From Pseudomonas pseudonitroreducens (lineage in GTDB: Bacteria; Pseudomonadota; Gammaproteobacteria; Pseudomonadales; Pseudomonadaceae): a DNA stretch of 64,000 nucleotides. Location: NCBI RefSeq assembly GCF_021603645.1, contig NZ_BQHJ01000007.1:1-64000 (forward strand), read 5' to 3'. The notes under the pieces were generated by a model that saw only the letters and a list, made by a program, of their open reading frames with translations, searched no databases and was not told the origin of the DNA. A program made the translations under genes and the position numbers. This document shows positions 45,405 through 57,400 of this stretch, piece by piece (the stretch's first letter is position 1; every line of letters starts with the position of its first letter).

Positions 45405-48400
45405 ATGAGCAGCGTCGTCGCCGTCGTAAAAAGCATCATCGGCCAAGTGATTGCGGTGTCCCCCGAGGGCGTCCAGCGCGTCCTGGTTGAAGGTGACCGC
45501 ATCTACCAGGGCGAGCAGTTGCTCACTGGCGCTTCCGGCGCGGTGACGCTCGACGTCGGCAAGGGCAAGCTGGTTGACCTGGGCCGCGACAGCCAGTGGA
45601 GCAGCGCCGACCTGCCGCAGACCGAGACGCACCACGCAGCCGTGCAGGCAAACAACGCGCCGAGCACCGAGGACCTGCAGAAGGCCATCGCCGCCGGTCT
45701 CGACCCGACCCAGGCCCTCGCCCCCACCGCAGCGGGCCCGACTGCCGCTCCGTCGGCAGCTGGCGGCAATGGTGGCGTTGGCGGCGGTCACAGCTTCGTG
45801 GTGCTCGATGCCACCGCCGGGCACGTCGACCCGACCATCGGCTACACCACCGCCGGCCTGGACAACGGTGGCTCCGCCGGCGACGAGCGCCAGGGCGACC
45901 TGCCGCCCAACCTCGCGCCCGAATTCGGCGAAGGCAGCAACGGTGTGCTGAACCTCACCACCGCCGAGGACACCCTGCTCACGGGCACCTTCGCCGCCCG
46001 CGATCCGAACGGCGACACCATCAGCTACAGCGTCGGCCAGGCGCCGGCCAACGGCCTGCTGGTGCTCAACCCCAACGGCACCTGGCAGTACAACCCCAAC
46101 GGCGACTACAACGGCGCCGACAGCTTCACCGTGATCGTCACCGACGCCCGTGGCGCGTCCAGCACGCTCGTGGTCAACGTCGGCATCACCCCGGTAAACG
46201 ACGCCCCGGTGGCCACTGGCACCTATACCAGCACCGTCACCGACACCGCCGCCAACGACAGCTTCGCCGACATCAAGGGCCAACTGACCGCCACCGACGT
46301 CGACGACACCAACCTGACCTGGAGCGGCAGCGCCAAGGGCGCCTACGGTGAACTCACCGTCAACGCCGATGGCAGCTACACCTACGTGGTCGACGCCAAT
46401 GCGGTGAACGCCCTGCCCCTGGGGCAGAACCCGAGCGAAAGCTTTACCGTCACCGTGACCGACCCGTCCGGCGCTACCGACACCCGCGTCATCACCATCA
46501 ACGTGCAGGGCGCCAACGACACGCCGGTTGCCCAGGATGGCCAGGCCAGCGTCACCGAGGACAGCGTGATCGGCGGCCAACTGCAGGCCACCGACCGCGA
46601 CACCGGCAGCACCCTGACCTTCACCACCAACGGCAACCCGCCGGCGGGCTTCACCCTGAAGCCGGACGGCAGCTGGACCTTCGATGGCAAGGACCCGGCC
46701 TACCAGCACCTGGCCGAGGGCGAAACCCAGGTGGTGCAGGTGCCCTACACCGTCACCGACGAGCACGGCGCCACCAGCAGCGCCACGCTGACCGTGACCC
46801 TGACCGGCACCAACGACGCGCCGGTGGCCCTGCCGGGCGCAGCCACCACCGAAGAGAACACCGTGCTCAATGGCCAGGTGCCGGCCGCCAGCGACGTGGA
46901 CGGCAGCGTCAGCGGCTACCAGCTGACCACTGGCGTCGGCCAGGGCAACGGCAGCCTGACCTTCAATCCGGACGGCAGCTACAGCTTCAACCCCGGCAAG
47001 GACTTCGACAGCCTCGCCCAGGGCGAAACCCGCGACGTGACCTTCACCTACCAGGCGAAGGACAACAACGGTGCGCTGAGTGACCCGCAGACCATCACCA
47101 TCACCGTCACCGGCACCAACGACGCCCCGGTCGCCCAGCCGGGCAGCGCCACCACCGAGGAGAACACCGTTCTCAACGGCCAGGTGCCGGCCGCCAGCGA
47201 CGTGGACGGCAGCGTCACCGGCTACCAGCTGACCACTGGCGTCGGCCAGGGCAACGGCAGCCTGACCTTCAATCCGGACGGCAGCTACAGCTTCAACCCC
47301 GGCAAGGACTTCGACAGCCTGGCCGATGGCGAAACCCGCGACGTCACCTTCACCTACCAGGCCAAGGACAACAACGGCGCGCTGAGTGACCCGCAGACCA
47401 TCACCATCACCGTCACCGGCACCAACGACGCGGCGGTGATCAGCGGGCAGAGCAGCGTCAGCGCCGATGAAACCGACGCCCCGCTGACCCTCGGCGGCAA
47501 GCTGGACATCAGCGACGTCGACAGCCCGGCCAGCTTCCAGGCGCAGAGCAACGTCGCTGGCCTGCACGGCACCTTCAACCTCGGCACCGACGGCACCTGG
47601 ACCTACACCGCCAACAGCGCCTACAACGAGCTGAATGTCGGCGACAAGCTCACCGACACCTTCACCGTGAAGGCCGCCGACGGCACCAGCAGCAGCGTGA
47701 CCGTGACCATCAACGGCACCAACGATGCACCGGTGGCCAGCGCCACCACTGGCGCGGTGAAGGAAGATGCACAGATCAGCGGCCAGCTCGCCGCCACCGA
47801 CGCCGACAACGGCGCCAAGCTCAGCTATGCCCTGGACAAGACCGCACCCGCCGGCTTCAGCGTCGATGCCGACGGCAAGTGGAGCTTCGATGCCAGCGTC
47901 AGCGAGTACCAGCACCTGAAAGCCGGTGCCACCCAGACCATCAGCATCCCGTTCACCGTCACCGACGAACACGGCGCCAGCAGCTCCAGCAGCCTGACCA
48001 TCACCATCACCGGCACCAACGACGCACCGGTGGCCCAGGCCGCCAGCGCAGCGGGCACTGAAGACAAGCTCAGCTTCGGCAAGCTGGTCGCCACCGACGT
48101 GGACGACGGCGCCAAGCTCAGCTTCAGCCTCAACGACAAGGCGCCGGCCGGCTTCACCCTGTTCAAGGACGGCACCTGGGCCTTCAACGGCCTGAGCCCG
48201 GCCTACCAGAGCCTTGCCGCTGGCGAGACCAAGGTCCTGTCGATCGACTACACCGTCACCGACGAACACGGCGCCACCAGCAGCAACACCCTGACCCTGA
48301 CCGTCACCGGCACCAACGACACGCCGCTCGCCCTGCCCTCGCTGACCTTCGTCCGCGAAGACGCGCAGATCAGCGGCGAGCTCAAGGCCATCGACGTCGA

Positions 48401-51400
48401 CAACGGCGCCAAGCTGACCTTCAGCCTCAACCAGGCCGCCCCGGCGGGCCTGACCCTGGGCAGCGACGGCAAGTGGAGCTTCGACGCCAGCGATGCCGCC
48501 TACCAGCACCTGAAGGCGGGTGCGGTGCAGATCATCAACGTGCCCTACACCGTCACCGACGAGCACGGCGCGAGCACCCAGAGCTTCCTGGCGATCACCG
48601 TCACCGGCACCAACGATGCCCCGCGCGCGGATGCCGCCACTGCTGCGGCAGTGGAAGACCAGGTCAGCAAGGGCCAGCTCACCGCCACCGACGTGGACGA
48701 CGGCGCCAAGCTGAGCTTCAGCGTCTCCGGCAACCCGCCGGCCGGCTTCACCCTGAAGACCGACGGCAGCTGGACCTTCGACGGCAAGAACCCGGCCTAC
48801 CAGTCCCTCGCCGAAGGCGAGAGCAAGGACATCGTGGTCAAGTACATCGTCACCGACGAACACGGTGCGACCGATACCCAGACCCTGACGCTTACCGTCA
48901 CCGGCACCAACGACGCCCCGATTGCCTACGCCGATACCGCCACCACCGAGGAGAACAGCGTTCTCCAGGGCCAGGTCCCGGCCGCCACCGACGTGGACGG
49001 CACCATTGCCGGCTACCAACTGACCACCGACGTCGGCACCCACAACGGCAGCCTGACCTTCAACCCGGATGGCAGCTACAGCTTCAACCCCGGCAAGGAC
49101 TTCGACAGCCTGGCCGATGGCGAATCCCGTGACGTCACCTTCACCTACCAGGCGAAGGACAACAATGGCGCGCTGAGCGACCCGCAGACCATCACCATCA
49201 CCGTCACCGGCACCAACGATGCACCGGTGGCCAGCGCCACCACTGGCGCCGTGAAGGAAGATGCGCAGATCAGCGGCCAGCTCGCCGCCACCGACGCCGA
49301 CAACGGCGCCAAGCTCAGCTATGCCCTGGACAAGACCGCACCCGCCGGCTTCAGCGTCGATGCCGACGGCAAGTGGAGCTTCGATGCCAGCGTCAGCGAG
49401 TACCAGCACCTGAAAGCCGGTGCCACCCAGACCATCAGCATCCCGTTCACCGTCACCGACGAACACGGCGCCAGCAGCTCCAGCAGCCTGACCATCACCA
49501 TCACCGGCACCAACGACGCACCGGTGGCCCAGGCCGCCAACGCAGCGGGCACTGAAGACAAGCTCAGCTTCGGCAAGCTGGTCGCCACCGACGTGGACGA
49601 CGGCGCCAAGCTCAGCTTCAGCCTCAACGACAAGGCGCCGGCCGGCTTCACCCTGTTCAAGGACGGCACCTGGGCCTTCAACGGCCTGAACCCGGCCTAC
49701 CAGAGCCTCGCCGCCGGCGAGACCAAGGTCCTGTCGATCGACTACACCGTCACCGACGAGCATGGCGCCACCAGCAGCAACACCCTGACCCTGACCGTCA
49801 CCGGCACCAACGACACGCCGCTCGCCCTGCCCTCGCTGACCTTCGTCCGCGAAGACGCGCAGATCAGCGGCGAGCTCAAGGCCATCGACGTCGACAACGG
49901 CGCCAAGCTGACCTTCAGCCTCAACCAGGCCGCCCCGGCGGGCCTGACCCTGGGCAGCGACGGCAAGTGGAGCTTCGACGCCAGCGATGCCGCCTACCAG
50001 CACCTGAAGGCGGGTGCGGTGCAGATCATCAACGTGCCCTACACCGTCACCGACGAGCACGGCGCGAGCACCCAGAGCTTCCTGGCGATCACCGTCACCG
50101 GCACCAACGATGCCCCGCGCGCCGACGCCGCGACCGCTGCCGCCGTGGAAGACCAGGTCAGCAAGGGCCAGCTCACCGCCACCGACGTGGACGACGGCGC
50201 CAAGCTGAGCTTCAGCGTCTCCGGCAACCCGCCGGCCGGCTTCGTGCTGAAGACCGACGGCAGCTGGACCTTCGACGGCAAGAACCCGGCCTACCAGTCC
50301 CTCGCCGAAGGCGAGAGCAAGGACATCGTGGTCAAGTACATCGTCACCGACGAACATGGCGCCACGGATACCCAGACCCTGACCATCACCGTTACCGGGA
50401 GCAACGACCCGGCCGTGATCGGCGGCGTAGCCAGCGTGAGCGTCAATGAGACCGATGCACCGATCACCACGGGCGGCCAACTGACCGTCAGCGATGTCGA
50501 CGGCCTGGCCAGCTTCCAGGCGCAGAGCAACGTCGCCGGCCTGCACGGCACGTTCAACCTCGGCACCGACGGTACCTGGAGCTACACCGCGAACAGCGCC
50601 TACAACGAGCTGGGTGTCGACGACAAGCTCACCGACACCTTCACCGTGAAGGCTGCCGACGGCACCAGCAGCACCGTGACCGTCACCATCAACGGCACCA
50701 ACGATGCTCCGGTGGCCTCGGCTGACGTCGCCAGCACCGAAGAGAACACCGTGCTCAACGGCCAGGTTCCGGCCGCTACCGACATCGACGGCAACGTTGT
50801 CGGCTACCAATTGGCTACCGATGTTGCCCAGGGCAAAGGTTCGCTGACCTTCAACGCCAACGGCAGCTACACCTTCACCCCGGGTACGGCTTTCGATCAC
50901 CTCGCCGCCGGCCAGAGCGAAGACGTCACCTTCACTTACCAGGCGAAGGACAACAACGGCGCGCTGAGCGACCCGCAGACCATCACCATCACCGTCACCG
51001 GCACCAACGACAAACCGGTGGCCTACGCCGACAGCCAGACCACCGAGGAAAACAGCGTTCTCGATGGCCAGGTTCCGGTCGCCACCGACGTCGACGGCAC
51101 CATCGCCGGCTACCAGTTGGCTACCGATGTCGCCCAGGGCAAGGGCACCCTCGTCTTCAACAGCGACGGCAGCTACACCTTCACCCCGGGTACCGCCTTC
51201 GATCACCTCGCCGCCGGCCAGAGTGAAGACGTCACCTTCACCTATCAGGCGAAGGACAACAACGGCGCGCTGAGCGACCCGCAGACCATCACCATCACCA
51301 TCACCGGCACCAATGACGCGGCGGTGATCAGCGGCCAGACCAGCGCCAGCGCCAACGAAACCGATGCTCCGCTCACTCTCGGCGGCAAGCTCGAGGTCAG

Positions 51401-54400
51401 CGACGTCGACGGCCCGGCCAGCTTCCAGGCGCAAAGCAATGTCGCCGGCCTGCACGGCACCTTCAGCCTTGGCACCGATGGCACCTGGAGCTACATCGCG
51501 AACAGCGCCTACAACGAGTTGAATGTCGACGACAAGCTCACCGACACCTTCACCGTGAAGGCTGCCGACGGCACCAGCAGCACCGTGACCGTCACCATCA
51601 ACGGCACCAACGATGCCCCGGTGGCTTCGGCTGACGTCGCCAGCACCGACGAGAACACCGTGCTCAACGGCCAGGTTCCGGCCGCTACCGACATCGACGG
51701 CAACGTTGTCAGCTACCAATTGGCTACCGATGTTGCCCAGGGCAAGGGCTCGCTGACCTTCAACGCCAACGGCAGCTACACCTTCAATCCGGGTACGGCT
51801 TTCGATCACCTGGCCGCCGGGCAAAACGAAGACGTCACCTTCACCTACCAGGCGAAGGACAACAACGGCGCGCTGAGTGACCCGCAGACCATCACCATCA
51901 CCGTCACCGGCACCAACGACAAGCCGGTCGCCTACGCCGACAGCCAGACCACCGAAGAGAACAGCGTTCTCCATGGCCAGGTTCCGATCGCCACCGACGT
52001 CGACGGCACTATCGCCGGCTACCAGTTGGCTACCGATGTCGCCCAGGGCAAGGGCACCCTCGTCTTCAACAGCGACGGCAGCTACACCTTCACCCCGGGC
52101 ACGGCCTTCGACCACCTGGCCGCCGGCCAGAGCGAAGACGTCACCTTCACCTACCAGGCGAAGGACAACAACGGTGCGCTGAGCGATCCGCAGACCATCA
52201 CCATCACCGTCACCGGCACCAATGACGCGGCGGTGATCAGCGGCCAGACCAGCGCCAGCGTCAACGAAACCGACGCCCCGCTCACTCTCGGCGGCAAGCT
52301 CGAGGTCAGCGACGTCGACGGCCCGGCCAGCTTCCAGGCGCAAAGCAATGTCGCCGGCCTGCACGGCACCTTCAGCCTCGGCACCGATGGCACCTGGAGC
52401 TACATCGCCAACTCCGCCTTCAACGAACTGAAGGTCGGCGATCAACTCACCGACACCTTCACCGTGAAGGCCGCCGACGGCACCACTGCCAGCGTCACCG
52501 TGACCATCAACGGCACCAACGACAAGCCGGTGGCCTACGCCGATACCCAGACCACCGAGGAGAACACCGTTCTCCATGGCCAGGTCCCGATCGCCACCGA
52601 CATCGACGGCACTATCGCCAGCTACCAGTTGGCCAGCGGCATTGGCCAGGGCAAGGGCAACCTGGTCTTCAGCAGCAACGGCAGCTACACCTTCACCCCG
52701 GGTACCGCCTTCGATCATCTGGCTGCCGGGCAGAGTGAAAACGTCAGCTTCACCTACCAGGCGAAGGACAACAACGGCGCGCTGAGCGACCCGCAGACCG
52801 TCACCATCACCGTCACCGGCAGCAACGACGCGGCCATCATTGGCGGGCAGACCAGCGGCAGCGCCAACGAAACCGATGCGCCGGTCACCATTGCCGGCAA
52901 GCTCGAGGTCACCGATGTCGACGGCCCGGCCAGCTTCCAGCCCCAGGCCGGCACCGTCGGCAGCTATGGCACCTTCAGCCTGGCCGCCGATGGCACCTGG
53001 AGCTTCGTCGCCAACTCCGCCTTCAACGAACTGAAGATCGGCGACAAGCTCACCGAAACCTTCACCGTGAAGGCCGCCGACGGCACCGCCGCCAGCGTCA
53101 CCGTGACCATCAACGGCACCAACGACAAGCCGGTGGCCTTCGCCGATACCCAGACCACCGAAGAGAACACCGTTCTCCACGGCCAGGTGCCGGTCGCCAC
53201 CGATGTCGACGGCACCATCGTCCGCTACGAGGTGGTCAACACCATCGCCCAGGGCAAGGGCAGCCTGACCTTCAACGAGAACGGCAGCTACACCTTCAAC
53301 CCGGGCACGGCCTTCGACCACCTGGCCGCCGGCCAGAGCGAAGACGTCACCTTCACCTACCAGGCGAAGGACAACAACGGTGCGGTGAGCGGCCCGCAGA
53401 CCATCACCATCACCGTGACCGGCAGCAATGATCCCGCGGTCATCGGCGGCATGAACGTCGTCAGCGTCAGCGAAACCAACACGCCGATCAGCACCGGCGG
53501 CAAGCTGACTGTCAGCGATGTCGACAGCCCGGCCACCTTCCAGACCCAGAGCAACGTCGCCGGCAAGTACGGCACCTTCAACCTCGGCAGCGACGGCAAC
53601 TGGACCTACGTCGCCAGCAGCGCCTACAACGAGCTGAAGCAGGGCCAGACCCTGACCGATACCTTCACCGTGAAGTCTGCCGATGGCACCAGCGCCACCG
53701 TGACCGTGAACATCATCGGCACCAACGACAAGCCGGTCGCCTTCAGCGATACCGCCACCACCGACGAAAACGCCGTCCTCAATGGCCGCGTACCGACCGC
53801 GACCGATATCGACGGCAGCATCACCGGCTACCAGTTGGCGACCAATGTTGCCGCCGGCAAGGGCACGCTGACCTTCAACACCAACGGCAGCTACAGCTTC
53901 AACCCGGGTAGCGCCTTCGACCACCTGGCCCAGGGCCAGAGCGAGAACGTCACCTTCACCTACCAGGCGAAGGACAACAACGGCGCACTGAGCGATCCGC
54001 AGACCATCACCATCACCGTCACCGGGACCAACGACAAGCCGGTCGCCTACGCCGACAGCCAGACCACCGAAGAGAACACCGTTCTCCACGGCCAGGTCCC
54101 GGTTGCCACCGACGTCGACGGCACCATCGCGGGTTATCAGCTGGCCACCGACGTGGCACAGGGCAAAGGCTCGCTGACCTTCAACGCCAACGGCAGCTAT
54201 ACCTTCACCCCGGGTACCGCCTTCGATCACCTGGCCGCCGGGCAGAGCGAGAACGTCACCTTCACCTACCAGGCGAAGGACAACAACGGCGCGCTGAGTG
54301 ACCCGCAGACCATCACCATCACCGTCACCGGGACCAACGACGCCCCGGTTGCCGTGCCGGACACCGCGCACACCAACGAAGACACGGCGATCCGCATCGA

Positions 54401-57400
54401 CGTGCTGGGCAACGACACCGATGCCGAACACGACGCCCTGATCGTCACCGGCGCCAGCGCCGGCAACGGCACCGTGGTGATCAACCAGGACGGTAGCCTG
54501 AGCTACACGCCGAAGGAGAACTTCAGCGGCTCCGACACCATCACCTACAGCATCAGCGACGGCAAGGGCGGCACTTCCAGCTCCACCGTCACCGTCACCA
54601 TCGAGGCGGTGGCGGACAAGCCGAACCTGAGCCTGGACGGCAGCAGCAGCCACCCGAAAGCCACCGGCCTGACCGTGGACACCTGGACCGGCCTGGCCCT
54701 GGGCAGTGGCGGCAACGGCGCAGCGCCGGCCGACCTGCAGGCGAAGATCGATGCCGCCGGCACCCCGACCACCCACGGCTCCACCGACACGGTGCGCAAC
54801 ACCGACGTCACCGCCGGCACCGCCACCAAGGTCAGCGGCCTGATCTTCCTCGAGGCCGGCCACACCTACACCTTCAGCGGAGTGGGTGACGACAGCGTGC
54901 GCCTGGTCATCGGTGGCAGCACCGTCGCCCAGGCCACCTGGGGCGGCACTGGCGGCACCAGTGGCCAGTTCAGCGGCAGCTTCACCCCGACCGAGAGCGG
55001 CTACTACCCGATCGCCCTCTACCAGCACAACCAGAGCGGCCCGGGCAACTACAGCCTGAGCATCTCCGACAACGGCAGCGCCGCGCAGGTACTGGGCAGC
55101 GGCAACGCGCTGGTGTACCACAACACCAGCGAACTGACCGGCAGTGGCGAGCGCCTGTCCGACCTGACCGGCGACGCCGGCCAGAGCCACTACAAGGTCT
55201 TCGGCCTCAACGAGGGCAACGAGGACACCGCGATCAACCTGTCGAAGATCAAGGCAGCGCTGGTCGACACCGACGGCTCGGAAACCCTGTCGGTGAGCAT
55301 CGGCAAGATCCCGGCCGGCGCCACCCTCAGCGATGGCAAGAACAGCTTCACCGCCGACGCCACCCACAACAGCGTCGACCTCAAGGGCTGGAACCTCGAC
55401 ACCCTGACACTCACTCCGCCGGCCGACTTCAACGGCACCATCAAGCTGGAAGTCAGCGCCACGGCGACCGAGTCCAGCAACGGTGACGCCGCTACCCGCA
55501 CCGCCGACCTGAACGTCACCGTGTACCCGGTGAACGATGCGCCGACCGTCAGCGGTGCACAGAACCTGAGCACCGACGAGGACACCCCGGTTTCCGGGCA
55601 GATCCACGCCAGCGACGTGGACGGCGACAGCCTCACCTATGCCGTGAAGAACGGCAGCGGCCCGGCCAACGGCACGGTGACCTTCGGCAGCGACGGCCAC
55701 TACACCTACACCCCCGCCGCCAACTACAACGGCAGCGACAGCTTTACCGTGGTGGTCAGCGATGGCCATGGCGGCAGCGTCGAGCAACTGGTCACGGTCG
55801 GCATCGCAGCGGTGAACGATGCGCCGGAAGCCAAGAACGACCTGCAGTCCACCGGCGAGAACGCCACGCTATCGAAATCCGTGCCGGTCGCCAGCGACAT
55901 CGACAGCGCGATCAACCCCAACGGCTACGCCCTGGTGAAGGACGTCGGCGCCGGCAACGGTACCCTCACCTTCAATGCCAACGGCAGCTACGTGTTCAAT
56001 CCGGGCACTGACTTCGACAGCCTCGCTCCGGGCGAAAGCCGCCAGGTGTCCTTCACCTACACGGCGAAGGACGCCGAGGGTGCGGTCAGCGCTCCGGCCA
56101 CCGTGACCATTACCGTCAACGGTGCGAACGACGCTCCCGAAGGCGCCGACAAGACCATCGTTCTCGACGAGGGTGGCAGCCGCGCCTTCGCTGCCGGCGA
56201 CTTCGGCTTCCGCGATGTCGACCACAACGACGCCCTCAGCGCCGTGCGCATCGACAGCCTGCCCACCAATGGCACGCTGAAGTTCAACGGCAGCGCGGTG
56301 AGCGCCGGCCAGGTGATCAACGCAGCCGACCTCGGCAAGCTGGTCTTCACCCCGGCGGCCAACGGCAATGGCGACAACTACGCCAACTTCACCTTCTCGG
56401 TGAAGGACAGCAACGGCGCGTTCGATACCACGCCGAACAAGATCACCTTCAACGTCACCCCGGTGAACGATGCACCGGTGGCGGTGAACGACAACTTCAC
56501 CGTCAGCGGTCTGAAGGGCAGCTACTGGGGCTACAACGAAGGCCCGGACGGCGCCAACCTGACCACCCTGAGCCAGGTGACCACCTTCATGGCCGGGCAC
56601 AACCCGAGCGCCACCTTCACCTCCACCACGCTGAACTACAACCTCAGCGGCGGTGACCTGGGCGGTGACGGCAACCTGCAGAAGTTCCTCGGCAATGATG
56701 CCGGTTCGCTGAACACCGACCCGGCGAACACCTCCGATGCGATCATCCAGCTCACCGGCGCGATCAGCCTCAACGCCGGCAACTACCAGCTGCGGGTCAA
56801 CGCCGACGACGGCTTCAGCATCAAGATCGACGGCGTGGAGGTGTTCAAGTACGACGCCATCCAGAGCCCGACCGGTCGCGAGTCGGCGGTGTTCAACATC
56901 GCCCAGAGCGGCAACCACAGCATCGAGATCGTCTACTGGGATCAGGGCGGCCAGGCCCAGCTGCAGGTGGAAATGCGTCCGCAGGGCGGCACCTACACCA
57001 CCGTCGGCGGCACCGCGCTGACCCACGCCGTGGGCGAGCTGGTGACCAACGAGGACACCCCGCTGACCATCGCCCCGCAGACCCTGCTAGGCAACGACAG
57101 CGACGTGGACGGCGACAAGCTCTCGATCATCAGCGTCCAGGGCGCCGTCAATGGCAGCGTGAAACTCGAGGGCGGCAACGTCGTCTTCACCCCGGCCAAG
57201 GACTTCAACGGCGCCGGCAGCTTCACCTACACCATCAGCGACGGCCACGGCGCCATCAGCACCGCCACCGTCACCGTGGGTGTCAATGCGGTGAACGATG
57301 CACCGGAAGCCAAGAACGACCTGCAGACCACCGGCGAGAACAACACACTCAACGGCCAGGTACCGGCTGCCACCGACATCGACAGTGCGATCAACCTCAA

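Noticed and set aside
45042-55787. Antisense open frame of about 3,580 codons opposite the adhesin gene
   Set aside because: It is a by-product of the repeated, G/C-ending codon usage of the adhesin: the antisense frame simply lacks stops. The translation is repetitive Gly/Ala/Val/Asp with no domain, and it starts beyond and runs through the divergent promoter region.
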